A stretch of DNA of 64,000 bases, from contig NW_025062477.1 in the NCBI RefSeq assembly GCF_000002995.4, positions 12,382,696-12,446,695 on the forward strand, in the 5' to 3' direction. A program made the position numbers and the translations under genes. This DNA comes from Brugia malayi (taxonomy: Eukaryota > Nematoda > Chromadorea > Rhabditida > Onchocercidae). The notes beneath the pieces were generated by a model. The model did not search any database, was not told where the DNA came from, and saw nothing but the letters and a program-made list of their open reading frames with translations. This document shows positions 54,801-64,000 of the stretch, piece by piece; within the stretch, counting starts at the first letter, position 1; each line of letters starts with the position of its first letter.

Positions 54801-56200
54801 ATATATAAAAATATATATTTATGAATGTTCCAAACTTAAGAATATGAATTTTTTGTTGTTTGCATGAATAAATTTTGCGATAATTGAAAGTAACATGAAA
54901 ATGTGAGAAGGAAAGAATTAATTCAACTTCAAATCATCATTTTCCTCTCTGACATTTCCAAATTTTGACAACTTCTTCATTTCGTATTCCTTCTTATTTC
55001 CCTCCCACCAAAAAAAAAAAAAAAAAAAATCAAACTTTTTTATCCAACAAAAAAAGTGCTTACAGACCACTTCAAAAATTTTTTCTTTTCATCATTTGAA
55101 TTAAATAAAAAGGAAATAAAATAAATAAAAAAAAAAAAGAAAAAGGAGAGAAAAAAAAATAATTTATTATTAATTCAATTTAGTGATTTGTTATCAATTC
55201 ATTAATTTTTGTATTATATTAGTTTAAAAAAAAAAAAATACTTCAAAAAATTAACAAAATTTAAATCAATAAAATATTACGCACTTAGGTATTCCTTTTT
55301 TCTTTCACTACCATAATTATTTGTGAAAAGAACAAAAAAAATCTAAAATATAAAATTTGATAAATTGGAAACAAAAAAAAAAAAAAAATGAAAGAAAAAA
55401 TTTAATGTAATTATTCATTTGTAATTTAAATGTTATATATTACTTTAATTTAATATTTGATTGAATTTATAATATCAAAATAGTTGAATATTTCGTATGT
55501 AAAAGTGGAAAATGAAGAGAGGGAGAGAGAGAGAGAGAGAGAAAACGATATGAGAAATAGTAAGAAAAGTAAGAGAAAGGTTAATTATTTTTAAATTAAA
55601 ATTATTTACTACTATAATTTAAAATTATAAAGTAAACTAACTTACCTTACGAAATTGTTTCATTGTATCACAGAGATTTAATTTAGTAATAAACATTAGT
55701 GTTGATTTTAACAATTTTGTAGTGCTATCATTTGTTTGTTTACAATTATCAGTAATTGCTATTGAACCATTTGTTTGTAAATAATGATCAAAATTGCAAT
55801 TATTCCTTGCAATGTGATAATTATTAGTTGAAATGATTGATGAAGATGGAAATGTTGTTGTAATTATTGGTATTAATGAATTGAATCGATATTTTTGGTG
55901 ATAATTTTGATAAATTTCCATTTTATCCATAGTTGAAGTTTTCTTTTTCACTAATCGTTTATCGTTATCACGTACAACAAGGTATAAATCATTGGGATTT
56001 GGTAAACTTGTTGAACGAATTTTGGTATATTCATAATTATCATTATCATTATCATTATCATTGCTATTACTATTATCATTATGATATAGTGATCTATGAT
56101 TAATATTTTGTTGTTTGAAAGTTTCAGCTCGTCGTACTTTCTTGAATGATTGTGAAAATGCTAATAATGCAGCAGTTGGATCAGATACGGTAGATTGCAT
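26818..56200 (-). CDS. unc-13: UNC-13 / Munc13 presynaptic vesicle-priming protein (short N-terminus form)
   Basis: Twenty-seven exons on the minus strand: 56200-55646, 53498-53376, 52066-52058, 50463-50392, 50171-50027, 49642-49568, 49252-49133, 48450-48344, 47610-47469, 46652-46483, 45721-45594, 44603-44469, 43807-43580, 38984-38826, 38481-38253, 37476-37350, 36505-36319, 34521-34355, 32741-32516, 31974-31873, 31363-31295, 30859-30755, 30257-30032, 28860-28765, 28173-28014, 27664-27467, 26953-26818. They total 4196 nt, one short of 1399 codons, because exon 7 lacks a base. UNC-13 opens syntaxin and primes synaptic vesicles at the active zone. Domains: specific N-terminus (1-185), C1 (275-324), C2B (about 394-528), MUN (about 550-1200), C2C (about 1213-1350). 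The C2A domain of long isoforms is not encoded here; its exons may lie beyond 64000. All junctions are phase-consistent except at exon 7. Confidence 0.96.
26954..27466 (-). repeat. UNC-13 intron 26 with ATT-type simple repeats
   Basis: Between 27190 and 27415 the intron is a degenerate (ATT)n tract on the plus strand. All three plus frames stay open for about 70 codons of Ile/Leu/Tyr; these are not genes. Confidence 0.8.
28274..28382. repeat. Recent tandem duplication in UNC-13 intron 24
   Basis: A segment beginning TTAGGAATGAGAACTCTTGA and ending AATTAAGAGATT occurs twice in tandem with a period of 60 bp. The copies are identical over about 50 bases, so the duplication is recent or an assembly product. 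Confidence 0.8.
29400..30030. repeat. AAAC/AAAT-type low-complexity tract in UNC-13 intron 23
   Basis: About 630 bp of degenerate ACAAACAAATAA-type tetranucleotide sequence. The complementary strand is nearly free of stop codons in all frames and yields long Phe/Leu/Cys/Val peptides. They have no domain and are products of composition. Confidence 0.8.
32742..34354 (-). other. UNC-13 intron 18
   Basis: A 1613-bp intron whose middle holds the 35-bp minisatellite described separately. The rest is AT-rich with poly-T/A tracts. Confidence 0.75.
33060..33440 (+). repeat. 35-bp minisatellite in UNC-13 intron 18
   Basis: About 11 near-identical units, with more degenerate copies on both sides (about 32800-33550). 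Each unit contains ACTGATCAGGTTATCAGT, a 6-bp inverted repeat around a 6-nt loop, then a CTGCAG palindrome. Variation is mainly C/T and G/A at single sites. Confidence 0.9.
34522..35120. repeat. Tandem repeat of about 115 bp abutting the exon 18 acceptor of UNC-13
   Basis: About five degenerate units carrying a TTTCCGGATT phrase and a GGAAATTATGAATG phrase. The unit nearest the exon includes the true acceptor (ATATTGTAG at 34524-34522). Further copies carry ATATTATAG or ATATTACAG at the matching place (near 34783-34792 and 35014-35024), so the repeats spread acceptor-like sites into intron 17. Confidence 0.65.
35121..36318 (-). other. Remainder of UNC-13 intron 17
   Basis: AT-rich, with poly-T/A tracts and no exon or repeat of note. 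Confidence 0.6.
37190..37320. repeat. Tandem duplication in UNC-13 intron 16
   Basis: A segment of about 67 bp starting ATTACAATCTTAAAAATTTA occurs twice in tandem; the copies differ by a one-base A-run change. Confidence 0.8.
37596..38040. repeat. Compound 77-bp and 63-bp tandem repeat in UNC-13 intron 15
   Basis: Three 77-bp units (CACTTTCGTAATTTTTCACG ... TAGACGCAAACGTTTCATAC, repeat starts 37673, 37750, 37827) pass into about three 63-bp units that share the TTTCACGTAA core but replace the TTAGTTAGACGC part. The minus-strand peptide with repeated [19 protein letters not shown] is a by-product, since 63 is a multiple of three. Confidence 0.85.
38985..43579 (-). other. UNC-13 intron 13, largest internal intron (4595 bp)
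   Basis: It separates ...DLSMYR (exon 13) from [11 protein letters not shown] (exon 14). No nested gene was found on either strand. It contains the 38-bp repeat at 39144-39300, a (CT)n tract at 42493-42511, a long poly-T at about 40490-40517, and a run of imperfect units of the form AATTTACCCAATAAATGAATAAAA at about 43000-43560. Confidence 0.7.
39144..39300. repeat. 38-bp tandem repeat, four copies, in UNC-13 intron 13
   Basis: Units contain TAAGTAATCGATTAATGGAT followed by AGTGAAGTAAAAATAA. The array decays into an AAAGTA hexanucleotide run at the right end. Confidence 0.85.
43980..44066. repeat. Short tandem repeat in UNC-13 intron 12
   Basis: ACCATAACATTTAATATAAA recurs three times, with spacers containing AATAA. 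Confidence 0.75.
44604..45593 (-). other. UNC-13 intron 11: 990 nt, in frame and open up to its own acceptor
   Basis: The intron begins GTAAGT at 45593 and ends TATAG at 44604. Its length is 330 x 3. Read in the frame of exon 11 (phase 0), it has no stop until the final TAG, which is the splice acceptor itself. Most of it is the 45-bp minisatellite. If retained, the message would add 329 residues (mostly the repeated 15-mer [15 protein letters not shown]) after HEHLFQ and then stop, removing MUN and C2C. Confidence 0.9.
44796..45590 (-). repeat. 45-bp minisatellite, about 17.5 copies, in UNC-13 intron 11
   Basis: Plus-strand unit: ATTAGTAGACAAGGAAACAT, then TAACACATACAATAACACTG, then CTAGG. 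Units are almost identical; variants are CTAGAATT for CTAGGATT in three copies and ACAATAAAACA for ACATTAACACA in two copies at the exon 11 end. Confidence 0.95.
45594..48450 (-). other. unc-13: UNC-13 C2B domain (exons 8-11)
   Basis: Exon 8 ends [11 protein letters not shown]. Exon 9 gives the first calcium loop ([14 protein letters not shown]413, D419) and the polybasic strand KMKKRTRTI. Exon 10 gives the second acidic loop ([14 protein letters not shown]465, D467) and [26 protein letters not shown]. Exon 11 closes the fold and leads out ([34 protein letters not shown]). The acidic ligands known for calcium/PIP2-dependent membrane binding by Munc13 C2B are all present. About residues 394-528. 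Confidence 0.92.
49133..49252 (-). other. unc-13: UNC-13 exon 7, one base short: apparent frameshift in an A5 run
   Basis: The exon lies between a donor of phase 1 (exon 6, TTGCAA A|GTATTC) and an acceptor of phase 2 (exon 8). This needs 121 nt; only 120 are present. Reading from the acceptor gives RAAEK and then loses the frame. Reading back from the far end gives [20 protein letters not shown], the family sequence. The two frames meet at the T5 run 49239-49243 (A5 on the coding strand); one more A would give the conserved RAAEKSSKHG. No alternative GT/AG pair nearby fixes the phase. A homopolymer sequencing error is likelier than a null allele of an essential synaptic gene. Confidence 0.85.
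49568..50171 (-). other. unc-13: UNC-13 C1 (diacylglycerol/phorbol-ester binding) domain, exons 5-6
   Basis: The zinc ligand pattern is complete: H275-x12-C288-x2-C291-x13-C305-x2-C308-x4-H313-x2-C316-x7-C324. The core reads [19 protein letters not shown], then [15 protein letters not shown], then [16 protein letters not shown]. The domain recruits UNC-13 to diacylglycerol in the plasma membrane. It is split by an intron at RQ|G. Confidence 0.95.
50393..52057 (-). other. UNC-13 intron 3 upstream of TMATKRAQ exon, including flank of exon 4
   Basis: AT-rich sequence with exon 4 (50463-50392: [24 protein letters not shown]) at its left end. A (GA)n tract lies at about 51147-51168. No further exon seen. 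An ATG at 50460 is the second codon of exon 4 and could start a shorter form if a promoter lay here, but none is evident. Confidence 0.5.
52058..52066 (-). other. unc-13: 9-nt microexon of unc-13 (Val-Leu-Lys)
   Basis: Sequence TTTTTTTGCAG|GTTTTGAAG|GTAAGTAAA: a strong acceptor and a strong donor enclose nine bases, phase 0 on both sides. Its use inserts VLK between IPLVSEL (exon 2) and TMATKRAQ (exon 4). Both forms stay in frame. Vertebrate Munc13 has SELTMATKR without the insert, so the microexon is probably optional (inference). Confidence 0.65.
53376..53498 (-). other. unc-13: UNC-13 exon 2, start of the region shared by isoforms
   Basis: Encodes 41 residues from [19 protein letters not shown] to [13 protein letters not shown], the conserved run-up to the C1 domain. 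Acceptor TTTTTCAG, donor TTG|GTATGT, phase 0 on both sides, so alternative N-termini can be spliced to it freely. Confidence 0.88.
53499..55645 (-). other. UNC-13 intron 1 (2147 bp)
   Basis: Poly-T/A-rich sequence with a (GA)n tract at 55518-55543. A donor-like AACAG|GTAAAA near 54160 has no matching acceptor and open frame, so no extra exon is called. Confidence 0.6.
55646..56200 (-). other. unc-13: UNC-13 first exon in this window: isoform-specific N-terminus (185 aa)
   Basis: A single open exon from ATG 56200 to the donor AAG|GTAAGT. It is joined in phase 0 to exon 2. The first residues ([20 protein letters not shown], about 12-31) form a basic amphipathic stretch resembling the calmodulin-binding segment of Munc13 (WLRAFNKVR type); this is inference. 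An Asn/Asp/Ser run (about 41-55) comes from an ATTATC simple repeat at 56036-56090. The rest is polar and poorly conserved. No C2A sequence is present, so this corresponds to a medium/short form with its own start; long-form exons could lie to the right of 64000. Confidence 0.75.
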
Positions 56201-58020
56201 TATTGTTGGATTAATTTTTTTAATTAAAAATTTTTTTTTTTTTAAATCATTAATTGATTATATAATATTTTGTTGGAAAATAACAACAAGAATTCAGCAT
56301 TTTTTAGCAAACAAATTGTGAATAATAATAAAATTCATCAATTTGATTTCATTTTGAATTAGTTTAAAGATGAAGCAAAAAATAATAGTTAATCGAATTA
56401 AAAATTAGCAAATCCGAAAATCGAAATGAATAAGCAGAAATTCAGTATAAATATATAATTTAATGAGAAATCAGTAGTAAGAATATTCCAGCAAAATATT
56501 AATATCCTGAATTAATAAACAAAAATAAATAAATAAATAAACATAGATGTATGCATACTTTTTTCCGTATGATCAAATAGCATTTCGATAATAAATTAAA
56601 ATAAAACAATTCAAAATCCATTTGATTATACCACTAAAATGTTATATGAAAAAGATAAACAAAAAGAGGAAAAAAATTCGAATCTAAATTTTAAATAATT
56701 ATTTTTATAGTCCTTTAATTCAAGCAAATTGGAAAAAAAAAGTTAAAATAAATATATAATTTTTTTTTTCTCCTATTATACACAGCAATAAAAAATTAGA
56801 ATTTTTTAAAATTAGTTTTTAATTTCCTGATAATGAATTACTAATATAGGATCCAAGGATATCACTTATTCAATGTTCAATGTTATAAATTTCAATTTTA
56901 TCTAGAATTAGTATAAATTTCAATTTAATCTAGAATTTGTTACACTGATATAAGTCATAAAAATATCTGTAAATAACAGTTTGCGCCAAAAGAAATATCA
57001 TTGCTAGTGATAAGTTACTTTGATATAAGTAAGTTATTTTGAATAAAAATAATGCAATTTTTTTTCTTTTTTTGGTTTTTTTTATAAAAAACAAAATGCA
57101 ACATTAAATCCTTTCAAATTCAATAATTTTATGTTTATTATTTAGGAAACGAATAGTTGTATCACCGATAAGTTTTGAGCTCAGAGTATATTATTTAATC
57201 ATATCTGCAAATGATAACTTACTCTGATAACATATATTGATCTTATTTGTAAACAATGACTTACTCTGGTAACAAATATTGATCTTATTTGTAAGTAATA
57301 ACTTACTCTAATAACAAATTTTGATCTTATTTGTAAGTAACACTTTGCAATAAGTTTTTAGTCTAACATTCATCGATTTAGCTATTTTTTTTGTCATAAA
57401 TAATAAACATAAAATAATTGAATTTAAAAGAAACCAAAAAAAAAAAACAATAAACAATAAACATTATTATGGGTAATTATTTTCATCAAATTGTTTTTCA
57501 TCAAAATATTTAACATATATTTGACAATAAAATAAATTTGATTGTATAAATAATTCAATAAATTATAAATAAATAATGAATAAAAACTAATATATTAATT
57601 AAAATTTAAAATTGAAAAGAAAACAAATATTAAAACGGTCAATAAGAGGAGAGAGAAAAAAAAATAATTGAGAATACAAAAAAAGAAAAAAGTTTGAATT
57701 GAAAAAAAGATTAGGGAATAACTGATATGGGAAAGAAGAATACTGAGGGAATGAGAAAGAGAGAGAGAGAGAGAGAAGCAGAAAGAGGGAGGGAAAAAAG
57801 AAGAGGAAGAAGTAGTCTCCTCCTCCTTCACTCTCTCTTCTTTCTCTCTCTCCCTCCTCTTTCTCTTTCACTCTTTTTGTGTTATTTCATTGCATTAAAT
57901 ACAAACATATTTTTAATCATAATTATTTGTTTGAAAAGATTGTAATGAAAAATGTTAAAATATTTTTTATTTGCTGTAATTATTGATAATTTTACATTTA
58001 TATGCCATTATTATGTGAAA
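56201..58020. other. Upstream region of the unc-13 start
   Basis: AT-rich, with an imperfect repeat of about 52 bp at 57195-57345 (three copies of a GATCTTATTTGTAA ... TAACTTACTCT phrase) and GA/CT-rich tracts at 57755-57795 and 57815-57875 that face each other and could pair. The promoter for the short form should lie here, but no defined element is visible. Confidence 0.5.
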
Positions 58021-58830
58021 GTGTAGGTGTAAATATGAAATTAAGAAAGTGTAGGTGTAAATATGAAATTAAGAAAGTGTAGGTGTAAATATGAAATTAA
58101 GAAAGTGTAGGTGTAAATATGAAATTAAGAAAGTGTAGGTGTAAATATGAAATTAAGAAAGTGTAGGTGTAAATATGAAATTAAGAAAGTGTAGGTGTAA
58201 ATATGAAATTAAGAAAGTGTAGGTGTAAATATGAAATTAAGAAAGTGTAGGTGTAAATATGAAATTAAGAAAGTGTAGGTAAATATGAAATTAAGAAAGT
58301 GTAGGTGTAAATATGAAATTAAGAAAGTGTAGGTGTAAATATGAAATTAAGAAAGTGTAGGTGTAAATATGAAATTAAGAAAGTGTAGGTGTAAATATGA
58401 AATTAAGAAAGTGTAGGTGTAAATATGAAATTAAGAAAGTGTAGGTGTAAATATGAAATTAAGAAAGTGTAGGTGTAAATATGAAATTAAGAAAGTGTAG
58501 GTGTAAATATGAAATTAAGAAAGTGTAGGTGTAAATATGAAATTAAGAAAGTGTAGGTGTAAATATGAAATTAAGAAAGTGTAGGTGTAAATATGAAATT
58601 AAGAAAGTGTAGGTGTAAATATGAAATTAAGAAAGTGTAGGTGTAAATATGAAATTAAGAAAGTGTAGGTGTAAATATGAAATTAAGAAAGTGTAGGTGT
58701 AAATATGAAATTAAGAAAGTGTAGGTGTAAATATGAAATTAAGAAAGTGTAGGTGTAAATATGAAATTAAGAAAGTGTAGGTGTAAATATGAAATTAAGA
58801 AAGTGTAGGTGTAAATATGAAATTAAGAAA
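58021..58830 (+). repeat. 28-bp minisatellite, 29 copies
   Basis: Unit GTGTAGGTGTAAATATGAAA plus TTAAGAAA. Twenty-eight copies are 28 bp and one (about 58271-58296) lacks two bases (GTGTAGGTAAATATG), which accounts exactly for the 810-bp length. I see almost no substitutions. Confidence 0.95.
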
Positions 58831-58976
58831 TGAAAAACGAAAAATGTATTTTTTGAAAAAGAATTTGTGAAGTTTTGAAAAATTTTTTTTTTGCCACTGG
58901 AAATTTTTTCTTTGTGATTTTTTAGGAAATGAAGCAATGAAAGGATAAACGAAAATAAAAATAGAAAAGATATTCT

Positions 58977-59408
58977 GATGGCAAATCGATAGGAGAGATT
59001 CTGATGGCAAATCGATAAGAGAGATTCTGATGGCAAATTGATAAGAGAGATTCTGATGGCAAATCGATAAGAGAGATTCTGATGGCAAATTGATAAGAGA
59101 GATTCTGATGGCAAATCGATAAGAGAGATTCTGATGGCAAATCGATAAGAGAGATTCTGATGGCAAATCGATAAGAGAGATTCTGATGGCAAATCGATAA
59201 GAGAGATTCTGATGGCAAATCGATAAGAGAGATTCTGATGGCAAATCGATAAGAGAGATTCTGATGGCAAATTGATAAGAGAGATTCTGATGGCAAATCG
59301 ATAAGAGAGATTCTGATGGCAAATCGATAAGAGAGATTCTGATGGCAAATTGATAAGAGAGATTCTGATGGCAAATTGATAAGAGAGATTCTGATGGCAA
59401 ATCGATAA
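58977..59408 (+). repeat. 26-bp minisatellite, 16.6 copies
   Basis: Unit GATGGCAAATCGATAAGAGA plus GATTCT. The only common variant is AATTGAT for AATCGAT, present in several copies; one copy has ATAGGAGAG. The unit has no stop in any minus frame and cycles frames, so minus-strand peptides with SESLLSICHQNLSYRFAIR are artefacts. Confidence 0.95.
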
Positions 59409-61731
59409 ATTTTATTGATTAAAAGACCGGTGGAGATGAACATGAAAGAGAGAATGTGATGCTAATAAGATTTCATAAATGAAAAAGACTCAATTGATGC
59501 TATCAATTAGAGTTTAATGGCATATTTGATGATTTATATCCAATATCAGGCTGTTTATGTTTCCGGAAAGTTACATATTTGATGTTGTTTCCGGAACTGT
59601 TTCATTGATGAAATGAAATTGCAATGAATCTCAGAACAATTTCAACAATCTTAAAATGATTATTTTTCTTTCATAAAATTTCTTTCTCCCCCCTCCCCCC
59701 AAAAAAAAAAATTAAGACAAAGAGCAAAAAGGAAGGAAAAAATCGATAACAACATGGCTGTTCTCAGAGTTCCATGTATTAAAATATGAAACACAAATTT
59801 AAATTTAAATTAACTCGTTAAAAAAAAAAAAAATTGGCAGTTTCATAGAGGAGTTAGAGACAAATTTCAAATTGAGTTTCGATTATTTCATTATTTTATT
59901 AATAATAATCGTAATTGAGGAAATATTTAAATCATTTCAAAAATATGGCAAATTATCAAAGAATCTTAAAAAAAAAAAAAAACATGATAATTATATGATA
60001 GTGATAAAATGCTTAAAATAAATGATAACTATAAAAAATAAATAAATATTTATGATGACAATAATAAAATTAGCTAAATTAAATGATAAATTATTAAAGG
60101 ATCAAAAAATATGTAAAATTGTTAAGGAATTTTTCTTAAAAAAAAAAAAAAAAATAAATATGTTAATCTATTGAGGAAATTAAGATATGTGATAATTATT
60201 TTGAATTATTTTGAAATTCAAAATAAGATTAAAGATTATTTTGAAGTTTAATTTTAAACTGGAAAGACAGATGGTTGTCGTAGTGTTATTCAAATGGGTA
60301 AAAGATGTTATTGATTTTAATAGTCTAATCATAATTAACACAATCCGTTAAAATATATATACACTTTTCAATAAATGTTAAATGAGCAAAATTTGTAGCA
60401 CATAAAGGTAAAGGTAAGCACATAAAGGTAAAGGTAAGCACATAAAGGTAAAGGTAAGTAAATAGAATAAAATAATTAATTAAGATGAATAATTGCATAA
60501 AAATAACAACGAAAAAAATGAAAAAGAAATTGAAATTAGTAAAATACTAAGTAATATTTTAAAGAAATGAAACAAAAAAAGAAGAATTATGAATAATTTT
60601 ATAAAAAATGTTACAATATTTCTTATTTATTTCAGTTGTTTGTTTTAAAATTAATAAAAATATATATAATTTAATCATTTCATTTGATAACACAAAGTAT
60701 TATCTGATAATACCATTAATATTTTAAGTATTATTTAAGTAATTATATCATTCAATTGATTAGCTTTTAATGATTCATTATGCAGTTAATGATAAATAAA
60801 ATAAAGAAAAAGAAAAAGAAGGAATAGCAATGATCATTACTGATGATAATTTTGAAAAGTATATATATAATATCACAGATTTTAAATCAAAACTAAAATT
60901 TGATATAATGAAAAATCATAATGAAATTAAAAAATTGTTAACAATTTATTTTGCATTTACAAATTTCAGTATGGTTAACTGATAACTAATTTGCAATTAT
61001 TTCTAAAAATCTATCATACTATATCAGTTGAAGAATTGATAACATAATATTTTTGTATAATTTTTAGAAAAAAATAATTTTTTTTTTGTTTACTTAATTT
61101 TTCGATTAGCAAAGGATAGAGTTTGAGAAATGATTTAAATTTAGCTATTAACAATGATCTTTTAATTATTTAAATTACATACATTAGCAAATTATAAATT
61201 GCAGCAAAAGAAAGGAAAAGAGAAAACATGGAAATAAATTTATTGAAATCTTTAATTTATTTTTAGATACTCAAATCATATTTGAAATTCGAAATAGCAT
61301 GTGTAATTCTCATTCTCATTGTCAATTTTATCGCATATTGAAAATTTTAAACAATTTTAAAATGATAGGAAATATATATTAAAAATAATATATTTTAATA
61401 TGTGCTGAAAATACAATGGAATATTAGAAAGGTTCTATTATTTTTTTGATATTTTAATTTTTGTTACATATTTTAATTTAATTCCTAGCTAATTTATATG
61501 AAACTTTCTTGTGACAAATTAATTTCCACCTAATTTCAAAATCAAAAATTTTATTTGGTCAAAATTCAATAATTGATTAGTGAATAAATTGAGAAAAATA
61601 TTGGATGAAACGAACTGAAACAAAAAAAAAAAAAAAAAAAAAAAAAATGATTGAAATACGAAAGTTAGATTTCCGATGAGAAAAAAAAAAAAAAACAAAA
61701 AACTAAAATTTCTTCAAGAAAAAAGGAAAAA

Positions 61732-61762
<31 letters not shown>

Positions 61763-64000
61763 AAAACAATAAGAATTGCTACAATTCAATTTCTAAATTT
61801 AACTTAAAAGAGAATTTTACATTTTCAATTTTAAAATAATGAAAAAGTAAAAAAATTTATATTGAAAATGTTGAAATAACAGATAAAAGGTAGAGAAAAA
61901 AAAATCAAATTAATAGATGAATATTATAAAAATGAAATGATATTTTATATATAAATGAAAACGAAAAAAAAAAAAAAGAACGGTCGAAAAAGGAAGCAAA
62001 AAAACGGAAAGAAAATAACCGGAAAAAAAAGTTGATAAATTAGATGTGACAAAAAATCAAATTTAAAAAAAAAAAAAGAAAAGGAAAATGGAAAGAAAGT
62101 AAAATCTGAAAAATGAACTATTTTATAGTTTATTTTTAGAATATATAAATTGAAATTGATTCTTTCATTTTAATTAATCATTAATCCTTTTCTCATCTAA
62201 TTCGTTACCTTTTTTGTTGTTTTTTTTTTTTCATTTCTTTTTTTTTTTTGCACTATTTATCATATATATTTGTAAATACTAATTAATTAATTAATTAATT
62301 ATACTCATTAATACTATTTCATTTAATTTTCATTCATTCTTTGATCTTTTATTTCTCTTTTTTAATCATTAATTTTAACAAATATTATTAAAGATAATTT
62401 TAAGAGATAGAAAAAAGAAAGACAAAGAGAGAGAGAGAGAGAGAGATAGAAGCACAAAGGAGAAGGAAAATTAGAAATAAAATAATATTTAAATTTATGA
62501 TTTCATTCAAAATATCTAACAAAAAAAAAAAAAAAGCAAATAAAAAATAAAATATTGAAACATTTTTGAAAAAAACAATTGTCAAATTAAGAAACATCTC
62601 AGAACTTTTATACTGTCGTTTTTGCTTATATACAATGTTTGATTAGCTTAAACTAGCTAATTTCAACTAGCCTAGCATTTTTCTATAGCCTTAAAAAAAA
62701 AAATAAAAAAAAAAAAACAGTCATTTTTTTTTTCTTTCTTTATAGAATTTCATTTTTTTTTTTTTTCTTCGTTTGCTTTCATCTTCCTCTTGAAAACTAT
62801 TTTTCATCTTTTTTTCTCGCATATACTCATTTTTAGAAATATAAAAGTATCAAAGATTTTATCAACAAGAAGTAATCCTGAAATTGAAATTCAATATGAA
62901 ATGTTTTCACTAATTTAAGTTAAAAAAGAAAAGGAAATTAAAATAGTAATTAGATTGTACCAAATTAAAATTAGAAGTAACAAATATCCGATAAATATTA
63001 ATAAAACTAGAAATAAATATGAAAATAGTAATTAAATTGTGAAAACAAGAAATAATAATAATAATAAAAGCAAGAAAAAATATTTAAATTAATTCAAATA
63101 GGAAAAAGAATTTAAAAAATTGACACTAATTAATTTGATTATAATATTATAAAAAGAAAATATGAATTCTTCGTTTCATCTCTTTTCTAAAAAAAAAAAA
63201 GTTATATGATTATTTTCACAATTGCATTTTTATAATGTAAAAAAAAGAAAATAATTTAACGTTTCCCTTTTTTTAAAAAAAAAAAAATCTACTTTTCATA
63301 AAATTTCGTTTTGCATAAAATTTTGTGTTTTTTTTTTCACTTCAAAAACAAAAAAGAAAAATTATAAAAAATCTTTTCTTTAAAACGAAAAAAAGAAATT
63401 TACTATAAAAGATGCTAAAGGAAAAAATTATTTTAACAATAAAGTGTTTAGGAAACAAAAATAAATGTCAACAAATTTTAGTTAAAAATTTACAATTCGA
63501 TTTAATCAAATGATAAGTTTATAAAACAAAACGAAATGAGAAAATTTGAATTGCTAAAAAGTAATTTCAATTAATCATCAAAATATTAAATTATTCATTG
63601 ACTCAATTATTAGAAATATAAACTAAAGTGAAAAAAAAGAAAAAGAATTAATAATAAAAAAAAAAAAAAAAAAAATGCTAATATATAAAATTGATAATAT
63701 AAATTAATAGCAGTTAAAAATTATTAAAAAAAACTATTAGTAGGTATTAAATAAAGGATTTTTTGTATGAAAATTTAAATCTGTTTGAAATTTAAGTTTT
63801 CATCAAATATTATTGAAAAAAAAAAAAAAAATAGAAAAAGAATTTGAAAAAAAAAAAAATAAAAAATGGAGCATTTTCATAATTGGAAGAATAAAATTGT
63901 TTCTTCTTCCTCTTTCTTTTCTATTTTTATTTATTTATTTTTTCTTTCTGAAAATTATGCATCAAAAAGAAAAAAGTTGAACAAAAGAAAAAAAGAAACA
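59409..64000. other. AT-rich flank, no gene seen
   Basis: Contains a 20-bp repeat in three copies (AGCACATAAAGGTAAAGGTA, 60398-60458), GA microsatellites at 61735-61761 and 62427-62448, and many homopolymers. I searched the minus strand for further UNC-13 exons (C2A and linker) and found none. Confidence 0.55.

Noticed and set aside
58767..59443. Three overlapping minus-strand frames of 173-201 aa with SICHQNLSYRFAIR repeats
   Set aside because: The 26-bp repeat has no stop in any minus frame and 26 is not a multiple of three, so all frames give the same cycling peptide.
56300..64000. Expectation of unc-13 C2A exons upstream of the first exon
   Set aside because: No stretch on the minus strand resembles C2A or has exon-like composition with splice sites.

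Overview
The window is nuclear DNA of a nematode, most likely a spirurid or filarial type (inference). The evidence is very AT-rich sequence full of homopolymer A and T tracts, compact exons separated by AT-rich introns, several acceptors of the TTTCAG/TTTGCAG kind lying just upstream of start codons (as expected for spliced-leader trans-splicing), and an UNC-13 protein that reads as a nematode orthologue. Species cannot be named from the sequence alone. I see no prokaryotic, viral, transposon-coding, rRNA, tRNA or CRISPR sequence.

Three protein-coding genes were rebuilt exon by exon from conserved protein sequence, splice sites and phase. (1) 8014 to 2103, minus strand, 12 exons, 531 aa: a PPP1R16 (TIMAP/MYPT3) type regulatory subunit of protein phosphatase 1, with an RVxF-like motif, ankyrin repeats and a C-terminal CaaX box. 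(2) 20523 to 22601, plus strand, 4 exons, 201 aa: a four-pass MARVEL-like membrane protein. (3) 56200 to 26818, minus strand, 27 exons, about 1398 aa: UNC-13/Munc13, the synaptic vesicle priming factor, with C1, C2B, MUN and C2C domains and a short specific N-terminus instead of C2A. Genes 1 and 2 are divergent across about 12.5 kb of non-coding DNA. Genes 2 and 3 converge across about 4.2 kb. No functional link between the three genes is evident from their placement; UNC-13 and the other two act in different processes.

The rest is non-coding AT-rich sequence with many tandem repeats. Large minisatellites lie in UNC-13 introns (45-bp, 35-bp, 77/63-bp, 38-bp and about 115-bp units) and upstream of UNC-13 (28-bp x29 and 26-bp x16.6). 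A higher-order repeat lies at 17.2-17.6 kb. Five copies of a DR1-like nuclear-receptor half-site pair lie just past the UNC-13 stop.

Points most worth a second look: UNC-13 exon 7 is one base too short for the reading frame (an A5 run where A6 is needed); a 990-nt UNC-13 intron is in frame and open except for its own terminal TAG; UNC-13 has a 9-nt microexon before the C1 domain; the PP1-subunit gene contains a GC-AG intron and has a possible read-through form without the CaaX box; and the DR1-like array follows UNC-13. I did not find a clearly new biological system.
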